Shown here piece after piece: positions 1 through 8,510 of a stretch of 64,000 nt of DNA. Both the position numbers and the translations under genes were made by a program. Source of the DNA: Chryseobacterium sp. W4I1 (GTDB taxonomy: Bacteria; Bacteroidota; Bacteroidia; Flavobacteriales; Weeksellaceae); NCBI RefSeq assembly GCF_030816115.1, contig NZ_JAUSXQ010000001.1, positions 3,224,001 to 3,288,000 of the forward strand. The letters run 5' to 3'. The notes beneath the pieces are model-generated. The model was not told where the DNA came from, did not search any database, and saw only the letters and a list, made by a program, of their open reading frames with translations. Each line of letters starts with the position of its first letter. The first letter of the stretch is position 1.

Positions 1-1
1 C

Positions 2-559
2 AAAACTAATCTTTGGATTGATCAGTATATCATGCCTTCTGGTATATCCGGACATGCATTGGCTGTATCCGGTAATAAGATTTTCATTGTAGGTGGTTTT
101 AATAATCAGACTTTTCTGGCCTATTTTGATACTACCACCAACAAATTACATCAGTTATCATCCAATATGATTCCCAGAAGACACGCTGCAGCGGAAGTAT
201 ACAACAATAAATTATACATCATCGGTGGAAGTACAACGTCTCTCACCAGCTCAGCGATTAAAAGCATACAAGTGGCAGATATTAGCGAGACTGTACTTTC
301 TGCAAATACAGCCAATGAAGATCAAGTATTAAAAACAAAGGTCTATACCAATGCAGCCAGAGACGGTTTTGTCATCAGCAATAAAAATAACAGCAATCAA
401 TTTGAATACACCGTTTTCTCAATGGATGGAAAACCAATCAGCAAAGGGTTTGCCTATTATAATAAAAATATAGATTTATCGAAAGTACGAACCGGAACTT
501 ATATTTTCAGTTATAAAAATGAGAAAGGAATTTTACAACAGGTTAGAATTATAAGATAA
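2..559 (+). CDS. Kelch-repeat protein with T9SS sorting domain, C-terminal part
   Basis: The reading frame is open to the left edge of the window, so the gene begins outside it. About 185 residues are visible. The first 80 contain two Kelch-type blades (VGGF and IIGGS doublets with the spaced aromatic residues of a beta-propeller). The last 80 look like a Bacteroidota T9SS type A sorting domain: a beta-sandwich with FSMDGK and GTYIFSY strands, ending in QQVRIIR. Such proteins cross the outer membrane through the T9SS and stay on the surface or are released. The ATG at 32 is internal, not the start. The ligand or activity of the propeller cannot be told from the fragment. Confidence 0.8.
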   Translation, partial: KTNLWIDQYIMPSGISGHALAVSGNKIFIVGGFNNQTFLAYFDTTTNKLHQLSSNMIPRRHAAAEVYNNKLYIIGGSTTSLTSSAIKSIQVADISETVLSANTANEDQVLKTKVYTNAARDGFVISNKNNSNQFEYTVFSMDGKPISKGFAYYNKNIDLSKVRTGTYIFSYKNEKGILQQVRIIR

Positions 560-574
560 TAATAAGCTTCAGAC

Positions 575-733
575 ATGAATATCAATTCTATAATTCGTTC
601 TCTCGTTTTAATAATTGCCACTCTATTCCTAAGCCATTGCAAAGATAATTCGGAGGCTGATAAATACCGTGTAGGCCAGGAATGGAATTACAAATCCCGT
701 CCCGGAGAAGAAAACTCTACTCCAAAATTTTGA
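575..733 (+). pseudogene. Remnant of a small lipoprotein gene
   Basis: The 52-codon frame begins with a lipoprotein signal (hydrophobic LVLIIATLFL then SHC at about residues 20-22) followed by a KYRVGQEWNYK segment. It stops at a TGA at 731. Reading on in another frame from about 722 gives KILKIEES, a natural continuation, so one base appears to be missing near 722. The homologous-looking sequence then fades and runs into the 3' end of the convergent transporter gene. I read it as the 5' part of a lipoprotein gene that lost its 3' end, perhaps when the transporter/regulator pair arrived. The family is not recognised. Confidence 0.5.
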
Positions 734-755
734 AGATTGAAGAATCTTACAGACC

Positions 756-1901
756 CTACTTCCACCTAAGTACTTTCTTGACGAGAAGAATAACCAGGGA
801 CAAACCTAAAAGCAAAATACTTGACCAAACTATTTGTTGAATACCAAAATGGACAATCCAAAATCCTCCAATCGTTGCACCGGCTGTTACCGCAAGATTT
901 CCACAAGAGGTAAAAATGCTATTGACAAACTCTTGAGCTTCGGGAACAGAAGAAGCTACACTTACATTACTAATTAAAAAACCTCCGGTATGTATCAATC
1001 CCCATATCCCAACAATCACAATTATTGGCACAAAATAACTTCCAAAAACAAGCAATAAAAAATGAACCCCAATTAATGCAACAAGAAAAATAAATGTGGT
1101 TTCAAACGGTTTACTGCTCATATATTTCCCCACCATGCGATTGCCGATAATACCTGTAATTCCAAAAAAGAAAAGCATTATACTTACTTCCTTTCCATTC
1201 ATTCTGGAAACAGATTTCAGGAAATCAGCCATATAACCATACGTAGAATACATTGCTGTAATGATGCAGAAAGCCAGCAAAATATTTAGCCACAAAATCG
1301 GTTTTCTCAAAATGGTTTTTTTTGAGTATTCTTCTTTCTTATCCGATGCTTTTATGGGTGGCAGCAACCCTATTAACCCAATCAATGAAATAATATTTAA
1401 AAGTGCAGACAGCAAAAAAGAGGATTGCCAATTCAATACATCAACCAGCAGAGTTGCCAATGGAACACCTAAAACAGTAGCAATAGTTAAGCCTGAAAAT
1501 ATAGTACTAACAGCTTTTGACGATTGATTTGGTGCGGTATTTTCAACTGCCACTGCTAAGGCTATTGACCAATAAACAGGATGAAAAAAGGCGGGTAACA
1601 TTCGTACAATCAAAAGAAAAGTAAAATTAGTTGCCAAAGAAGACAAAACATTACTTACTGCAAAAATGACCAACGAAAGTATCAATAATTTTTTCCTGTC
1701 GTAAGATGATAATAACCAAACCATTAATGGACCAAAAACTGCCACAATGATTGCAAAAGCACTAAGCAGCCAACCCGCTTTATCTATGCTTACATTAAAT
1801 ACCGAAGCCAGTTCAGGCAAAATTCCTATTACACCAAATTCGGTTGTTGTAATTCCGAATACCCCCAATGCCAACACAAAAAGCGTTTTATCAAACTTCA
1901 T
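756..1901 (-). CDS. MFS transporter, drug:H+ antiporter type
   Basis: 381 residues, the usual length of a 12-helix DHA1 permease of the AraJ/YdhP kind. The N-terminus has the TTTEFGVIGILPELA segment typical of this group, and the loop between helices 2 and 3 has SSYDRKKLL, a variant of the MFS motif A. Hydrophobic helices run to the C-terminal KKVLRWK. It sits in the inner membrane and probably exports small hydrophobic compounds by proton antiport; the substrate is unknown. It is transcribed divergently from the HxlR regulator at 2014, and the palindromes in the 112-bp gap suggest that regulator controls it. Its 3' end abuts a truncated lipoprotein gene. Confidence 0.85.
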   Translation of the reverse strand: MKFDKTLFVLALGVFGITTTEFGVIGILPELASVFNVSIDKAGWLLSAFAIIVAVFGPLMVWLLSSYDRKKLLILSLVIFAVSNVLSSLATNFTFLLIVRMLPAFFHPVYWSIALAVAVENTAPNQSSKAVSTIFSGLTIATVLGVPLATLLVDVLNWQSSFLLSALLNIISLIGLIGLLPPIKASDKKEEYSKKTILRKPILWLNILLAFCIITAMYSTYGYMADFLKSVSRMNGKEVSIMLFFFGITGIIGNRMVGKYMSSKPFETTFIFLVALIGVHFLLLVFGSYFVPIIVIVGIWGLIHTGGFLISNVSVASSVPEAQEFVNSIFTSCGNLAVTAGATIGGFWIVHFGIQQIVWSSILLLGLSLVILLVKKVLRWK

Positions 1902-1917
1902 AAAAACTTAATTTATT

Positions 1918-1935
1918 TTTTGCAAATTTGCAAAA
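1918..1935. promoter_or_regulatory. Perfect 18-bp palindrome between MFS and HxlR genes
   Basis: The sequence TTTTGCAAATTTGCAAAA is a perfect inverted repeat without a loop, 17 bases upstream of the transporter start codon. Its symmetry and position suit a dimeric regulator. No regulator is known to bind it, and AT-rich palindromes also arise by chance. Confidence 0.4.
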
Positions 1936-1956
1936 TGCGCTTGCATTGCAGGCCAT

Positions 1957-1970
1957 ACTTACATTTAAGT
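1957..1970. promoter_or_regulatory. Candidate HxlR operator, ACTTA-N4-TAAGT
   Basis: An inverted repeat ACTTA-N4-TAAGT lies in the middle of the divergent gap. Operators of the HxlR family are commonly built on ACTT/AAGT half-sites. The second HxlR gene in this window has closely similar repeats in its own divergent promoter (36511-36545), which supports the reading. Confidence 0.5.
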
Positions 1971-2013
1971 TCTATACTATCATTTTGGAAAGCATTAAAT
2001 TAATTAATACGAT

Positions 2014-2373
2014 ATGCCTGAATTTTTTCACGATAAAAGACTTTATTATACTCCAATAGAATTTGCATTAAGCCACATTGGAGGCACCTGGAAAATGCCT
2101 ATTCTCTGGCGCCTTCAGGAAGGGGTTCAAAGATTTACTGAACTAAAAAAAGATATACCACATATAACAGATAAGATGCTTACAAGTCAATTGCGTGAAT
2201 TGGAAAGTAAAGGACTGGTTAAAAGAGTAGTCTATCCTGTTGTTCCACCAAAAGTAGAATACAGCTTGACCCCAAAAGGACAAAAAGCTATTCCTATCAT
2301 TGAAACAATTATGAAATATGGTTTTGACTTGATTAAAGAAGCTGGAATAGAATACCCACCAAAAACGAAATAA
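2014..2373 (+). CDS. HxlR-family transcriptional regulator
   Basis: 119 residues forming the one-domain winged helix of the HxlR family. Seen are the [13 protein letters not shown] helix, the [18 protein letters not shown] recognition region and the wing [15 protein letters not shown]. Many members sense electrophiles or oxidants through a conserved N-terminal cysteine in a CPV context. Here that position reads YTP, so this member has no such cysteine and must sense in another way. It is divergent from the MFS transporter, its likely target. An ATG at 2014 fits the family start. Confidence 0.88.
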   Translation: MPEFFHDKRLYYTPIEFALSHIGGTWKMPILWRLQEGVQRFTELKKDIPHITDKMLTSQLRELESKGLVKRVVYPVVPPKVEYSLTPKGQKAIPIIETIMKYGFDLIKEAGIEYPPKTK

Positions 2374-2512
2374 AACTGGCGCTAACAAGTGTTTTTGTGC
2401 TAGACGGGCTGAATGCAGGAATCATGTAACGATTAGTGACCGAGGCAATTTAATATACAACCGCTTTATTTTTCAGAACGGTTTCTTTACTTTTACACTA
2501 CAAAAAGTGCCC

Positions 2513-3103
2513 ATGAAGAAAATAGAACAAAAAATAGACGAAGCCTTTAAAAACACTTTTCTGCTTCCCAGAGAAACCATAGTCACCCAATTCCTTGTTG
2601 ATGTTTTAAGCTCAAAATATAAATTCAGAGAAGATGATAAAAAAATTGAGGTAATCAGCTTATATTATAATGCTTCAAGTCCTTTAAGTTCCTTAATTGT
2701 GTTGCCTAATTATGAATATTATTCTCCGGATAAAACTGTTCAGGTCGCAGAGCTCCATTTGAAAGAACATTCATTTCAGGACTACTCTCCTATTGATGTT
2801 CAGGAATTATGTAAAAAGGTGCTGAATGAAAATAATATTGATTATTCTGCTTATCTTGATCAAAATAATCATCTGGATTATGCTCATTACTGGGAAAACC
2901 AGTTCGGTCTGGAAACTGATTTCTTAATGAACTGCTGGAGAAATGCCAAAGAACAAACACAGTCTAAGATGCTGGGATTTTTAGAATCTTCAGACGGCGA
3001 AAGTGGCATGTTTGATCTGGATAATAATTTTGTAATTCCTTTTGATATTGAGCTTGATGACTATCTGCGGTCTCATGGTTTTATCATTGAAAAGGAAGCT
3101 TAA
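2513..3103 (+). CDS. Hypothetical protein
   Basis: 196 residues from the ATG at 2513. A GTG six bases upstream is in frame, but the ATG gives the more natural start, MKKIEQK. There is no signal peptide and no membrane segment, so it is probably cytoplasmic. It is acidic and rich in Asn and Tyr. The C-terminal half has WENQFGLETDFLMNCW and a VIPFDIELDDYL tail. I do not recognise the family. It stands alone, with 68 bases before the next gene. Confidence 0.65.
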   Translation: MKKIEQKIDEAFKNTFLLPRETIVTQFLVDVLSSKYKFREDDKKIEVISLYYNASSPLSSLIVLPNYEYYSPDKTVQVAELHLKEHSFQDYSPIDVQELCKKVLNENNIDYSAYLDQNNHLDYAHYWENQFGLETDFLMNCWRNAKEQTQSKMLGFLESSDGESGMFDLDNNFVIPFDIELDDYLRSHGFIIEKEA

Positions 3104-3171
3104 AAAATGATTATAAATAGCATTTCAAAAATATAAACTAATTTAGTATTGCATTACATACAACCATCCAG

Positions 3172-3831
3172 ATGAAAAAAACCTTTGAATTCCTTAAGCA
3201 ACTCAATGAAAATAATACCCGTGAATGGTTTACCCAGCATAAACAGGAATACGATATTGTGATCAAGGAAAACAAAACCTTATTTAATCAAATTTACAAT
3301 CAACTTCAGGAATACGACAACTTAAAAGGAATCCATATTTTCAGGATTTACAGAGACGTGCGCTTTTCCAAGGATCCCACTCCATACAAAACTAATTTCG
3401 GGGCTGGCTATTCCCGTTTAAAGCCAATGCTGAGAGGTGGATATTATATTCAACTGGAACCTGGTAACAGTTTTGTAGGTGGTGGTTTCTGGGGACCTGA
3501 GGCAAAAGACCTGCTCCGTATCCGTAAAGAATTCGAGCTCAATACCACAGAAATTGAAAAGATTATGTCTAACGAGATATTTACGAAGTATTTCGGTGAA
3601 ATCAAAGGAGATGCTGTAAAAACAGCTCCCAGAGGCTTTGATAAAAATCATCCTGCCATAGATCTGATCAGGAAAAAGCAATATGTTGTGATGCGAAAAT
3701 TTACAGATAAAGAAGTTCTGTCAGACAGCTTTCAGAAAGAAGCTCTTCAAACCTTACTGGCCATGCGTCCTTTCTTTGATTACATGAGTGAAGTGCTGAC
3801 GACGGACTTAAATGGAGAGTTCCTATTTTAA
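3172..3831 (+). CDS. DUF2461 family protein (TIGR02453)
   Basis: 219 residues, matching the usual length of the DUF2461/TIGR02453 family. Diagnostic stretches are FLKQLNENNTREWFTQHKQEY at the start, FRIYRDVRFSKDPTPYKTNF near residues 57-76, and GGYYIQLEPGNSFVGGGFW near residues 90-108. The family is widespread in Bacteroidota and has no established biochemical function. There is no signal peptide. The secreted hypothetical protein at 3841 follows after 9 bases, so the two may share a transcript. Confidence 0.85.
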   Translation: MKKTFEFLKQLNENNTREWFTQHKQEYDIVIKENKTLFNQIYNQLQEYDNLKGIHIFRIYRDVRFSKDPTPYKTNFGAGYSRLKPMLRGGYYIQLEPGNSFVGGGFWGPEAKDLLRIRKEFELNTTEIEKIMSNEIFTKYFGEIKGDAVKTAPRGFDKNHPAIDLIRKKQYVVMRKFTDKEVLSDSFQKEALQTLLAMRPFFDYMSEVLTTDLNGEFLF

Positions 3832-3840
3832 AAAATAGTT

Positions 3841-4509
3841 ATGAAAAACCTATTAACAATAGTTGCTGTATTTTTTTCAATCAATTGGGCCTTCAGTCAA
3901 AAATGTAGCTGTTCAGAAAATCCTAATTTAAAGAAAGTCATTTTTTGTGAACCTTCCCGATTCAAAAATAACGCGAAAATATATTGGGAATATGACTGTA
4001 ATTCATCTTGGATCACTTTTCAAAAGGGAAATGTAAAAAAGAAAATATTTAAACTTGAAAAAAACCTTATTGAGCTGACAGGAAGATTAGGTTATAGAAA
4101 CTGGACAGAGTATAAAAATTCTTTTCTCATTGAAAATTCTGTTATTTCCGGATGCTGCGAACCTGCAAAATATATTCTTTATAACAAAAACACCGGAGAA
4201 AAGATATCAGAACTCGGAACTGTTATTTCTATTAATAATTCCGAAGCTCAGCCTTATACAATAACCTTAAAAACAAACAGTGAATTATTATATACCAATC
4301 TTAACAATAACAAATCTTACAGCATCAAAATCCCCCATGAAAAAATTAAAAATACATTAGAAAATACAAATGAGTTCCATCCTGAATATCTATTTGAAGA
4401 TTTCGGAATTAAAAACAATATATTATCAATCCACTTAAGATACAAAGAATCAAAAAATTCCAACTGGAAGGTGGAAGTAATTAAATTTAATATTACAAAA
4501 CATCCTTAA
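3841..4509 (+). CDS. Secreted hypothetical protein
   Basis: 222 residues with a clear Sec signal peptide (MKNLLTIVAVFFSINWAFSQ, cleavage after about residue 19). The mature part begins with a Cys-rich segment, CSCSENPNLKKVIFC, and has a CC pair near residue 104, so disulfides in the periplasm are likely. The rest looks like beta strands rich in Asn and Lys. There is no lipobox and no T9SS sorting domain. The family is not recognised. Confidence 0.7.
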   Translation: MKNLLTIVAVFFSINWAFSQKCSCSENPNLKKVIFCEPSRFKNNAKIYWEYDCNSSWITFQKGNVKKKIFKLEKNLIELTGRLGYRNWTEYKNSFLIENSVISGCCEPAKYILYNKNTGEKISELGTVISINNSEAQPYTITLKTNSELLYTNLNNNKSYSIKIPHEKIKNTLENTNEFHPEYLFEDFGIKNNILSIHLRYKESKNSNWKVEVIKFNITKHP

Positions 4510-4648
4510 CTGCCAATATGTGCTTACGCTGCACTTACATTCAAATAATTAAAAAGATCACACATAGAGATATTTTTGTCTTTATAAAATCCAGTTAATA
4601 TTTTACTTATTTTTATATCCACCAAAAATCATTAAAATATTAATCATC

Positions 4649-5167
4649 ATGAGCTTAAAAACATTAATCACACACAGTGTTCAGTACAACAATTGGGTAG
4701 TCAATAAATATATAGACTGGCTTTCTACAAAGTCTGATGAACAACTTAATCAGGAAGTTATTTCAAGCTTTCCGACAATCTTATCAACTTTGCATCACAT
4801 CTGGCAGACCCAACAGTACTGGTGGGCTTATATTGCGGAAAATGACGATTTCGATTTTGCTGCCATTTCTGCTGCAGTGACTAAAGAAGAGATTTTTTCC
4901 GGTATAAAGAACAATTCTCAGAAACTAATGGAGTACGTGGAAATCTTATCGGAAGAAGACCTGGCAAAAAACGTAAAAATTGAATCCCAATGGTTCCAGT
5001 GTGACTTTTCAAAATACGAGTACATTCAGCATGTGATCGTCCATGGAACATACCACAGAGGACAGATCGTAACCATGGGGCGGAATGTTGGAATAACAGA
5101 TGCTCCAATGACAGATTATAACTTCTGGAATGTCTATAAAAATTCAGAGACAACAGCCGAAGCATAG
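4649..5167 (+). CDS. DinB family protein
   Basis: 172 residues folding, by pattern, into the four-helix DinB/YfiT metal-binding bundle. The family's three metal-binding histidines are present in LHHIWQTQQYWW (about residues 48-59) and HGTYHRGQ (about residues 131-138). Such proteins are DNA-damage-inducible or thiol-transferase-like in other bacteria; the reaction here is not known. A TATTTTTG box lies about 80 bases upstream, but no matching -33 element was seen. It is unrelated to the DNA polymerase IV gene dinB at 28833. Confidence 0.85.
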   Translation: MSLKTLITHSVQYNNWVVNKYIDWLSTKSDEQLNQEVISSFPTILSTLHHIWQTQQYWWAYIAENDDFDFAAISAAVTKEEIFSGIKNNSQKLMEYVEILSEEDLAKNVKIESQWFQCDFSKYEYIQHVIVHGTYHRGQIVTMGRNVGITDAPMTDYNFWNVYKNSETTAEA

Positions 5168-5212
5168 CGAACAGCCCAATATCTGTATTGTTAAATTATA
5201 AATACCGGAACA

Positions 5213-5629
5213 ATGGATTCAAATACTTCTGATAAAAAAATAATCTACTATCACGGCACCAAAGCCGATCTTAAACCCGGAGACCTCATCGAAGTTGGGT
5301 TCACCTCAAATTACGGCATCAAGAAAAAAGCAAAATACATTTATCTTTCTGCCACTTTGGAAGCAGCAACATGGGGTGCTGAGCTTGCTTTCGGAGATGG
5401 AAAAGAACGAATTTATATTGTGGAACCGACAGGTCCTATTGAAGACGACCCCAATTTAACAGACAAGAAATTTCCCGGCAATCCCACTAAATCTTACCGC
5501 TCCCAACACCCTTTCAAGGTGACAGGAGAAGTTAAAGAATGGCAGGGACATTCACCGGAACAGCTTAGAACAATGAGAGATCACCTTGAAAAGCTCAAGC
5601 AGCAAGGTATTGAAGCCATTGAAGACTAA
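5213..5629 (+). CDS. arr: NAD(+)-rifampin ADP-ribosyltransferase (Arr)
   Basis: 138 residues, the standard length of Arr. The fold is highly conserved: YYHGTKADLKPGDLIEVGF at the N-terminus, AKYIYLSATLEAATWGAELA in the middle, then IYIVEPTGPIEDDPNLTDKK and FPGNPTKSYRS. The conserved His (HGT), Tyr and Asp (EDDPN) of the NAD-binding site are present. The enzyme transfers ADP-ribose from NAD to the C23 hydroxyl of rifamycins and inactivates them in the cytoplasm. A TPR protein gene follows 20 bases downstream. The gene's composition matches its surroundings and no mobile-element ends are nearby, so it looks chromosomal and resident. Confidence 0.95.
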   Translation: MDSNTSDKKIIYYHGTKADLKPGDLIEVGFTSNYGIKKKAKYIYLSATLEAATWGAELAFGDGKERIYIVEPTGPIEDDPNLTDKKFPGNPTKSYRSQHPFKVTGEVKEWQGHSPEQLRTMRDHLEKLKQQGIEAIED

Positions 5630-5649
5630 TAAAAACCCCAATTAATAAG

Positions 5650-6141
5650 ATGACGGATTTTGAACTTTGGGAAAAAGAATTAAAAATGATCTGGGATCAG
5701 CTGGGAGAAATCCCGAATGATGACTTTATTGACAAAATAAAAATACATACCTACCAGATCTCTACCCAACCCAATGCCATTGCAGATTTTGAACGGGCCT
5801 GCGCCTATGATTCAACAGGTTTTGAAAAAAATGCAGAACCGCTTTACAGATCTGCCTTACAATTGGGTCTTACCGGATTGCGGAGAAGGAGAGCCAGAAT
5901 TCAGTTGGCCAGCACATTGCGAAACAATGGAAAATTTGAAGAAAGCATACAAATATTAAGAGAGGAAAGAGAAAATTATTCCGACGAGCTGGATGATGCG
6001 ATAAATGCTTTTTTGGCACTTTCACTTTCTTCTATCAATAAGGACAAAGAAGCATTATCATTGGTGCTTGGATCACTTTCCGCACATTTACCGAGATATA
6101 ATAAGTCCGTTTACAATTATTCAAAGGAACTAATTCAGTAA
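5650..6141 (+). CDS. Tetratricopeptide repeat protein
   Basis: 163 residues, soluble and without a signal peptide. The middle carries TPR-like helices (ADFERACAYDSTGFEKNAEPLY, then LQLGLTGLRRRRARIQLAS and EESIQILREER). It matches the small TPR_5-type proteins that often occur singly in Bacteroidota. The family is assumed to mediate protein contacts; no partner is visible. It follows arr at 20 bases and may share its transcript. Confidence 0.75.
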   Translation: MTDFELWEKELKMIWDQLGEIPNDDFIDKIKIHTYQISTQPNAIADFERACAYDSTGFEKNAEPLYRSALQLGLTGLRRRRARIQLASTLRNNGKFEESIQILREERENYSDELDDAINAFLALSLSSINKDKEALSLVLGSLSAHLPRYNKSVYNYSKELIQ

Positions 6142-6364
6142 ATAGATTGATTTCATAAAAACTCAACCCTTGAAATCAGAAAGATTATCAATCCTTCTGG
6201 AGGATAAAAGCCAGCTGATGATCATCAATCAAAAGAAGTCATCCATTAAATCTCTTATCGATTCCATAAGGTAACAGAGCAAATTGATACTTTCCAACGA
6301 GTTAAAAAAAACATTTTGTAATTTAACCTACCGGAAAATCTTCCGGGATCTAAAAAGACAAGCA

Positions 6365-7111
6365 ATGGGCAATATGATAAAACTCTTGATCCTGTTTTTC
6401 TGCAGCTGTTTTCTATTTACCGCCTGCTCAAAACCCATATCTGCATCCAAAATTACAGATATTTCAGATGTAAAAGCTGAAATTGAAATCTACCAGAGTT
6501 TAACGGATGAAAATGACAACAGCATTTCCGTAATTTTATATGATAAAAAAGGAAAAGAATTTGGCAACGATTCTGTGAAAATAACTGTCAACGGAGAAAA
6601 AGCAGAATACAAAATCATGCAGCAGCTGTATTATTCCAAAAATTACGATTACCGGGCTGAGGACATTCCGCCTCAAAATAACAGCTACGAACTTCACATT
6701 CAACTGTCCAATGGGAAAAAGTTCTTTTTAGCCAGTATTCCCTCCCTGAAAACAAGCAGTTCAACGAATATTATTTATAGTAAAGAAGCACCGCTAAACC
6801 AGGATTATTCGATCCGATGGTCTGATCTTCATGATGTCAATGTCCTGTATTTTTCTAAAAGTGTTAAAGTAAAGACTAAAGAAGAAAGCAACATAGAGAC
6901 TTTTATAGAACAGGCTGAGGACACCCTGAAGATTAGTCCGTCCGGAAATTACACCCTTAAAAAAGAAAAATTTTCTAAGCCGGGAGAGCTTCTTTCCATG
7001 ATGAGTTTTGAATTCACAGCAGAGAAAACAGGAACGGTTAATCCTCAGCTTTTAAAAGGGAGCAGCAGCAAAATCAAGGGTAATCATGAGGAACGGGTAA
7101 GTTTCAAATAA
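6365..7111 (+). CDS. Hypothetical lipoprotein
   Basis: 248 residues from the ATG at 6365. The frame extends upstream to 6284, but only the later start puts the lipoprotein signal at the N-terminus: MGNMIKLLILFFCSCFLF then TAC as the lipobox, with Cys near residue 21. It should be lipid-anchored. The mature part looks beta-rich, with KITDISDVKAEIEIYQSLTD and a YELHIQLSNGKKFFL strand pair, somewhat Ig-like. The family is not recognised. The 142 bases upstream hold no convincing gene. Confidence 0.65.
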   Translation: MGNMIKLLILFFCSCFLFTACSKPISASKITDISDVKAEIEIYQSLTDENDNSISVILYDKKGKEFGNDSVKITVNGEKAEYKIMQQLYYSKNYDYRAEDIPPQNNSYELHIQLSNGKKFFLASIPSLKTSSSTNIIYSKEAPLNQDYSIRWSDLHDVNVLYFSKSVKVKTKEESNIETFIEQAEDTLKISPSGNYTLKKEKFSKPGELLSMMSFEFTAEKTGTVNPQLLKGSSSKIKGNHEERVSFK

Positions 7112-7174
7112 TATTTTATTTAAATATTGATAAACGTACAAAAAACATTAAAAATTTTTACATAAACATCAATT

Positions 7175-8419
7175 ATGCAAAACACTACAATCCAGAAAGA
7201 ATGGTTCTCAAAAGGAGAACAATATGCAACAGAAATTAATGAAATGGTTGATTTCGGTGAAAAAAACGGCTGGGAAAACTGGAAAGGCAAAGAACCCGAA
7301 GATACAAGATCAAATCTTGCTCAAGAAGTTTTTAAACTGCTTAAAACAGCCAACCAAAATAATAATACGGAAAACTTCAGGGCAGATTTTCCACCAGCCC
7401 ATACACCTATGATCCCTCTGTTTGAAAACAGATCGCAGAGTATTGAACAGCTTCATTTTATTTCCGGCGAAAAAATCGTTTTTGTTACCGGAACTTCCTA
7501 TGAAAAAAGACAGGCTTATCTGCTGGATCATGACCAAATTACAGCACTCGACGAAGATATTCAGGCTATAGGAAAATCAAAGCAGGGAAATATTTTCGCC
7601 ATTGCACAATCAGGCAAAATACTGCTTCATGATGGCTGGGACGGAACCATTATTAATGAATTTAAACTCAACTCAACTGCAGATTATGGCATTACAGATC
7701 TCATCCCTTTCAATGACGGGAGTAAAGTTCTGCTGGTGACTTCTTATGGAATCTATCTCATCTCCGGAAAAGAAGAAAAACTCATCCACCCCATCAATGA
7801 AGATAACCAGGAGGACTGGACACCGGATATCGATATGGAAAATGCTACACTTTCCAATGACAATTCTTACATCGTGGTTGGTGATCAAAGCTATGACCAC
7901 AGGATTTTAGATCCGGAAGGCAATACATTGGGTTCTATTGGTGCACAGTCTTCATATCCGCATTTCTGCCTGTTTGCAAAAGACGACAGCCAGCTCATCA
8001 CCAATTCCTGTCATTTTTACAACGGCATTACAATCGGGATCAATTCTGATCAGTATGTAGGTGCAGATATCGAAGCTTATACTGAAAGTGATGACTACAC
8101 GGTTATTGATGAAGAAATGAGAGTATATGCAGGTACAGCTACCAGGGATTATTACATTCTTGGTGATGCTTACGGATATATCAAGGCTTTTGATAAAGCC
8201 GGAAACCTGCTTTGGAGACACTTTTTAGGATCTACAATTTCAGGTATCACTCTTTCAGATGATGAAAAAACCCTGTGGATTGGCGCCCACTCTGGAATTT
8301 TACATAAACTCAGATTAGACAAAGGCCGAAGAGATACGCATACGATCAGCAATGGAAATCATTATGAAGAATTCAGGCTGCTGATCTGGAAGAATGAGCC
8401 ACAGATCTGGAAATGGTAA
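7175..8419 (+). CDS. Beta-propeller (WD40/quinoprotein-like) protein
   Basis: 414 residues without a signal peptide. An N-terminal helical part of about 80 residues is followed by repeated blades of about 40-45 residues. Visible strands include EKIVFVTGTSYEKRQAYLLD, KQGNIFAIAQSGKILLHDGW and DYYILGDAYGYIKAFDKAGN, then LLWRHFLGSTISGITLSDD and KTLWIGAHSGILHKLRLD. This is the look of a quinoprotein-like propeller acting as a cytoplasmic scaffold or sensor. The exact family and role are unknown. A strong terminator follows at 8443. Confidence 0.65.
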   Translation: MQNTTIQKEWFSKGEQYATEINEMVDFGEKNGWENWKGKEPEDTRSNLAQEVFKLLKTANQNNNTENFRADFPPAHTPMIPLFENRSQSIEQLHFISGEKIVFVTGTSYEKRQAYLLDHDQITALDEDIQAIGKSKQGNIFAIAQSGKILLHDGWDGTIINEFKLNSTADYGITDLIPFNDGSKVLLVTSYGIYLISGKEEKLIHPINEDNQEDWTPDIDMENATLSNDNSYIVVGDQSYDHRILDPEGNTLGSIGAQSSYPHFCLFAKDDSQLITNSCHFYNGITIGINSDQYVGADIEAYTESDDYTVIDEEMRVYAGTATRDYYILGDAYGYIKAFDKAGNLLWRHFLGSTISGITLSDDEKTLWIGAHSGILHKLRLDKGRRDTHTISNGNHYEEFRLLIWKNEPQIWKW

Positions 8420-8442
8420 AAATAGATACAAATTTTATCAGT

Positions 8443-8469
8443 AAAAACGTTCTGCTTCAGAGCGTTTTT
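8443..8469 (+). terminator. Rho-independent terminator after the propeller gene
   Basis: The stem AAAAACGTTCT pairs with AGAGCGTTTTT (one G-U pair) around a GCTTC loop and ends in a T-run. It lies 24 bases after the stop codon and ahead of the next gene on the same strand. Confidence 0.8.
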
Positions 8470-8510
8470 CTTTATTTTTACGGGTACTGAAACCTACACT
8501 AATATTCAAC

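Noticed and set aside
2374..2460. GCTAACAAGTG-type sequence resembling one end of an integron attC site
   Set aside because: The matching second core site (GTTAGC type) with paired arms is missing, and no integrase gene is in the window.
6146..6274. Reading frame of about 42 codons before the lipoprotein gene
   Set aside because: It has no ATG or GTG start, no ribosome-binding or promoter signal and no recognisable motif. It may be a gene fragment, but the evidence is too thin.
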